From contig NW_020825317.1 of assembly GCF_003286085.1 (NCBI RefSeq), forward strand, positions 3,286,001-3,350,000: a stretch of 64,000 nucleotides of DNA, given 5' to 3'. The notes beneath the pieces are model-generated. The model ran no database searches and was not told the DNA's origin. It saw nothing but the letters and a program-made list of their open reading frames with translations. Source of the DNA: Drosophila persimilis. Taxonomy: Eukaryota; Arthropoda; Insecta; Diptera; Drosophilidae. Below, in pieces: positions 60,271 to 64,000 of the stretch. Numbering within the stretch: the stretch's first letter is position 1; each line of letters opens with the position of its first letter. The position numbers were made by a program, and so were the translations under genes.

Positions 60271-62349
60271 GATGGGGGTTGCCGCACGAGGGTTGCCCCT
60301 TCTAATCTATGATTATTTATTCAATTGTCGTTTAGTTTTCGATCTCGATCGAAGGGTTTCTTTTGAATTTCTTGAGAATTTCGATCGTTAGACTTAGTAG
60401 TCCCTGATCCTTTCCCCTTAAAGTATTCCATGCGCAAGAGGGTCGGTACCTTGAAATTCGATCATCGTTTATCAGCACTTGCATTATTCAAATCCAAATT
60501 CGGGCTGTTATGCTACGATCGTTTTTATTTCCCAGTTTCTGTTTTGAGATTTTCCGCGCTTCGCGGGAATCACATTCAGAGCACATTATTATGGCCATTA
60601 CTCGTATGATTGTTGCTTGAGACTTTTATGAGCCATGATTTTTGGGTTTTTCCGCTTTCCTCTTTTCCCGTATAGTACTTCTGATTCTGCCTCTGCTCCT
60701 GCATCTGCCTCCTTCTACGCTTTTTATTTGCTTGCTTTTATGGTTTTTCGCACATTTGTACATATTTTGTAGTGGTAATCGTTTTGGTTTTTGGTTTCCT
60801 GAGGCTTTTATGCTCGTGTTTTCAGTTTTATGGCCACGTGTCGTGTGTCCTAACCCCTGCTCACCCCTGAGTGGTGCATCGTTCGGTGGCATATTTATAG
60901 AGATGATTTCAGAGCCCAAGAAAAGTGCAGCAGCAGCCAGCCTTCCGTTCCCAAGAAGAACGTTCCATAATTCTATTGATTCTATTGAAACTGTTCTAAA
61001 TCTTTATATTGGAATCTGTGCAAATTGTCAATAAATCGATACCCTCACTAATGAAGTCATTATGGATTTTCCGAGCAGTTTGTCAAGGTGATAAACTCAG
61101 AAGAAACTGCTACTAACAAAGGAATTTACTGGAGCAGCGATCTTGAGCCTGGACCACGTTGAATGAGGACAGAAAGTAAATTGTGAGAGCAACAAGTTTT
61201 TGTAGAACGTTAGAATCCATTGATTCCATCCTACTATAAGCACTTCTTCTTGCTCAACCCAAGTGGGAATGCAGGCTAATGGATCCTCAGATATATCGTT
61301 CGAGTACTAACTTTATTCCCCGAATAATCCCTGCTTTATGCTATCCCATGCATATTCTATGCGAATCTCCAGAGACCGAATGTTCCCACCATTTGATTCG
61401 ATTCTGTTTCTCCTTCTCCGCAGTGTTGCCCTTTGGATCGCCAGCGATCGACCCTCCGGCGCTGGTGGGCTATAGCTATAGCTATCGATCGTTTTAGTTT
61501 AGAGTCCCAATGGCCTCAATTTCTGATATATGTATGTATTTACTCGTATGTTTTGTTGATTATGAAAGAACCGCAAGCGAAATAATGCCTATAGCATTTC
61601 TATAGATGTGGTATGTGGCATGTGGATTGGTGGATTCGGTGGCCGCATTTTTCGTGTGTGTAGTTTGAGGAAGTGAATTCGAATTTCAATGACTTGAACT
61701 TCTATAAAAAGCATTTACGCAATTTTGTTGTTCTGTTTCTTCAGCTTCTTCTTCTTTTCAGTTTCTTTTGGGCTTCAGCTGTTGGTTCTTTCTGTCACTC
61801 TTCTGTTTCAGTGCGTTTTTATGATATGCTATGGGCAACGCGGGTTCTACTGTTATTTATAGACCCATGCGGCCGATAAGAAGTCTTCGATTTGTAGTTC
61901 TCTCTCTGTTTCGCCTTTCTTCGTTCATTGATTAAGTTTTTATTGAAGCCCTGACATCCGGAGGAGCAGGCGTGTGGGGTGGCATTCATATTTGTTGAGG
62001 GTCGCCGCCTAATGAGGCCTATGGGATGTGGGGTGTGGGGTGTGCGATGTGGCTGTTGCCGCTCGGCGCATGGTGATGATGATGCTGCCACTCTCCTGTT
62101 TTGTAACCCGATCTCAATTAGAAGAAGCAACCACAGCCACTGCCTTCGTTTCGTATCTGCCACACACAACATTTCTGGCTTCCTGTTGCCGTTGCCGCTG
62201 CCGCTGCCGCTATTGCTGCTGCCTCTGCTGGGGAGCTTCTTGCAGCAACATTTTATTTTCTGACCAGGAATCTCTCTCTGTGCGGCAGCAGAAGTTAAAG
62301 TTTCTCATCAGGAATATTTCTGTGGCCACCACCGACGACCGTGTGTGTT

Positions 62350-62376
62350 CCGTTTCGTTTCGTTTCGTTTCGTTCG
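62350..62376. repeat. (TTTCG)n pentamer repeat
   Basis: Five CGTTT units in a row followed by CGTTCGG. Confidence 0.85.
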
Positions 62377-63480
62377 GTTTTAATTTATCTAAAACTTTTG
62401 GCTGCTGCTGCTTCTGCCGCATGCCTCAACCTTTTTGGTCACCCCCACCTCTTGGCCACCGACGGCGCCGCAATTTGCAATTTGACCTTTTAACCCTTTG
62501 TTGCGGACCTCGAACACCAGGGAGGGCGAGAAACAGAGAGAGAGAGAGACACAGACACAAAGTTTGGGAAGCGACCTTGTAACCACAGCAACAACACCAG
62601 CAGCAGAAGCCCGGCAGTAAATGGGGGGAAGAGTGGTGGGGAGCCACGCGATGGATGGGGGAGGATGCAAGAGAGATTGCAGTACATCCAGTACATTCAT
62701 TCAGCCACTGGTACACTCATTTATTCATCATCCATCAATCATCATTTGGCTGGCATTTAAATGTCACAATCCGCGGGTGGGAGGGGGTATGTAATCATCA
62801 ATATGTTAAAGATCGAATCGGAGAACCGGAGAGCCGGGGAACCGAAAGGAAAGCAACAAGTGTCTTGAACACGAAACAGCGCGAAAAGGTACAGTTTGCA
62901 TGTACAGTTGCAGTGTTGGTAAACGAGGCGGTATGGTAGAAAAAACACATCCATTTCGATGAGGATTCAATGGTCTTTACCCGCCACCAGTGTTGGTAAA
63001 TAGTGACAGAATCCACCATTACTTTCATCTGAATAACTTCCATCCACAACATTCGCGTACAGTTGTGCTGAGTCCCGAGCTCTCTCAAAAACTTCTGTCA
63101 GTCATTGGACATTAGGTATTCATCACGAATGCAGCCCAAGGAAACAACTGAGTAGGTGTCTGTCTGTCCCATTAGATACGCTTTAGAGTCCCCCCCCCCA
63201 GAAGGACGGGACCGCAATTCCAATCATCACTGTACTTGGCCCCAATGGCGGAGGGGGGCTTTGGCCATGTCTGACAGCTGGGCAATAGCTCTCTGGCATA
63301 TCCATCAGCGAGATGCATAGACTCCAGTCTCGAGTTGGGCGCCCATTTGGAATCTGTGTCATTTGCATAAAAAACCACACACAAACAATTCAAAATCTGA
63401 CAAGATGTAGCGTGCCGCCTGACCATTGCAATGCCGCAGTTAGGAATACTCTATATCCATAAGATTTGTGGATCACCTTT

Positions 63481-63700
63481 TGTATACCCGATACTCAAAA
63501 ATTGAAGTGGATGTCACACCCAGAAGGAAGCGTTTACGACCCCAAATATATATATATGGGTTTTATATATATATTCTTGGTCAGCATCAACAGCCGAGTC
63601 TGTCTGTCCGGCTATCTGTCCGGTTATCTGTCCTTCTATCCGCCCGTCTGGATGTCGCCTGGATCCCAGAGACTATGAAAGCAAAAGCAACCTAATTTGT
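63481..63700 (+). repeat. Dispersed element copy C (TATACCCG family)
   Basis: It begins TATACCCGATACTCAAAAAT, then GTGGATGTCACACCCAGAAG and GAAGCGTTTACGACCCC, an ATAT run and a TTCTTGGTCAGCATCAACAG block. The last is the element word often found next to CTGTCTGTCCG in fly introns. The right end is not seen in the window. Confidence 0.65.
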
Positions 63701-64000
63701 CCTAAAATCCTAATCAAACGGGTCATTAGACTGAATTCGGACAAACGAAGTGCAAGAACTAATCTGAATACTACATATGAATGGGAATTTCCCGCGAAAA
63801 GTCCACTGCGGCCAACAAATTAAAAGTAAGTGAAAACACATTTCCATTTATGTACTTTTGTCCCGATTTTATTATCTAAAAATATCACCTTTGATCTAAA
63901 AACATTTTCGGTATTTTTTGGTATTTTTATAGTCGTGTTTTCCTGCACAGTTATCTGCTATAAAAAAGATGATTCTTAATGAAAGTTTTTCCTCAAAATC

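Larger units (their letters stand above)
50430..64000 (-). other. First intron of long-form trol or upstream DNA, 13.6 kb
   Basis: No exon ending in phase 0 with a signal peptide could be found on the minus strand, and no gene with a recognisable domain on the plus strand. The stretch holds three dispersed-element copies, a 27-base poly-C tract, CAG/CTG-rich runs and a GTATTTT-rich part (60.03-60.27 kb). It is either the first intron of trol or partly upstream sequence. Confidence 0.65.

Noticed and set aside
61819..62172. Minus-strand frame with Met and a Leu-rich stretch as possible first exon of the long form
   Set aside because: The Leu run is short, it is not followed by a phase-0 donor in a sensible place, and the frame is His/Pro/Arg-rich chance sequence.

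Overview
The window is insect genomic DNA, almost certainly from a Drosophila species. It has long AT-rich introns, short GC-rich exons with GT-AG junctions, (CAG)n, (CA)n and (GACA)n simple repeats, and small dispersed elements with TATACCCG-type ends. The species cannot be fixed from the window. The number of these elements and of CAG-type runs would fit an obscura-group fly, but that is a guess.

One gene explains nearly everything that codes, and it lies on the minus strand: trol (terribly reduced optic lobes), the Drosophila perlecan gene. I reconstructed 35 coding exons by joining open reading frames at splice sites. All reading phases agree. The 34 exons of the long form give about 3,133 codons with no break. 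The gene leaves the window on both sides: the signal-peptide exon of the long form was not found and is probably beyond 64,000, and the C-terminal part (more Ig domains, laminin G/EGF) lies before position 1.

Layout in the direction of transcription (high to low coordinates): 50,430-64,000, intron with dispersed repeats. 49,898-50,429, acidic then basic charged region. 49,445-49,839, SEA domain. 47,604-49,312, three LDL-receptor class A (LDLa) modules with acidic, Ser-Gly-containing linkers. 20,017-47,603, a very large intron region that contains an alternative first coding exon with its own signal peptide (36,737-36,839) and a candidate non-coding first exon and promoter near 43.0 kb. 10,396-20,016, an array of 20 LDLa modules. 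9,121-10,137, a linker and one Ig domain. 8,571-8,957, three more LDLa modules. 3,558-6,946, an Ig domain followed by three laminin IV (LamB) domains set among laminin-type EGF repeats. 1-904, two Ig domains.

The order SEA, LDLa, laminin IV/LE, Ig is that of perlecan, the secreted heparan sulphate proteoglycan of basement membranes. The two start points would give two products: a long one with SEA and 26 LDLa modules, and a shorter one that goes from its signal peptide straight into the array of 23 LDLa modules. Most LDLa exons start and end in phase 1, so single modules can be skipped without shifting the frame.

Other items are an intronic, frame-broken coding relic (7,688-8,217), a family of small terminal-inverted-repeat elements, a degenerate 32-bp tandem repeat, CGATA/ATCGAT-rich intron segments and many microsatellites. 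I found no tRNA, rRNA or CRISPR array, no second intact gene, and nothing that amounts to a new biological system.
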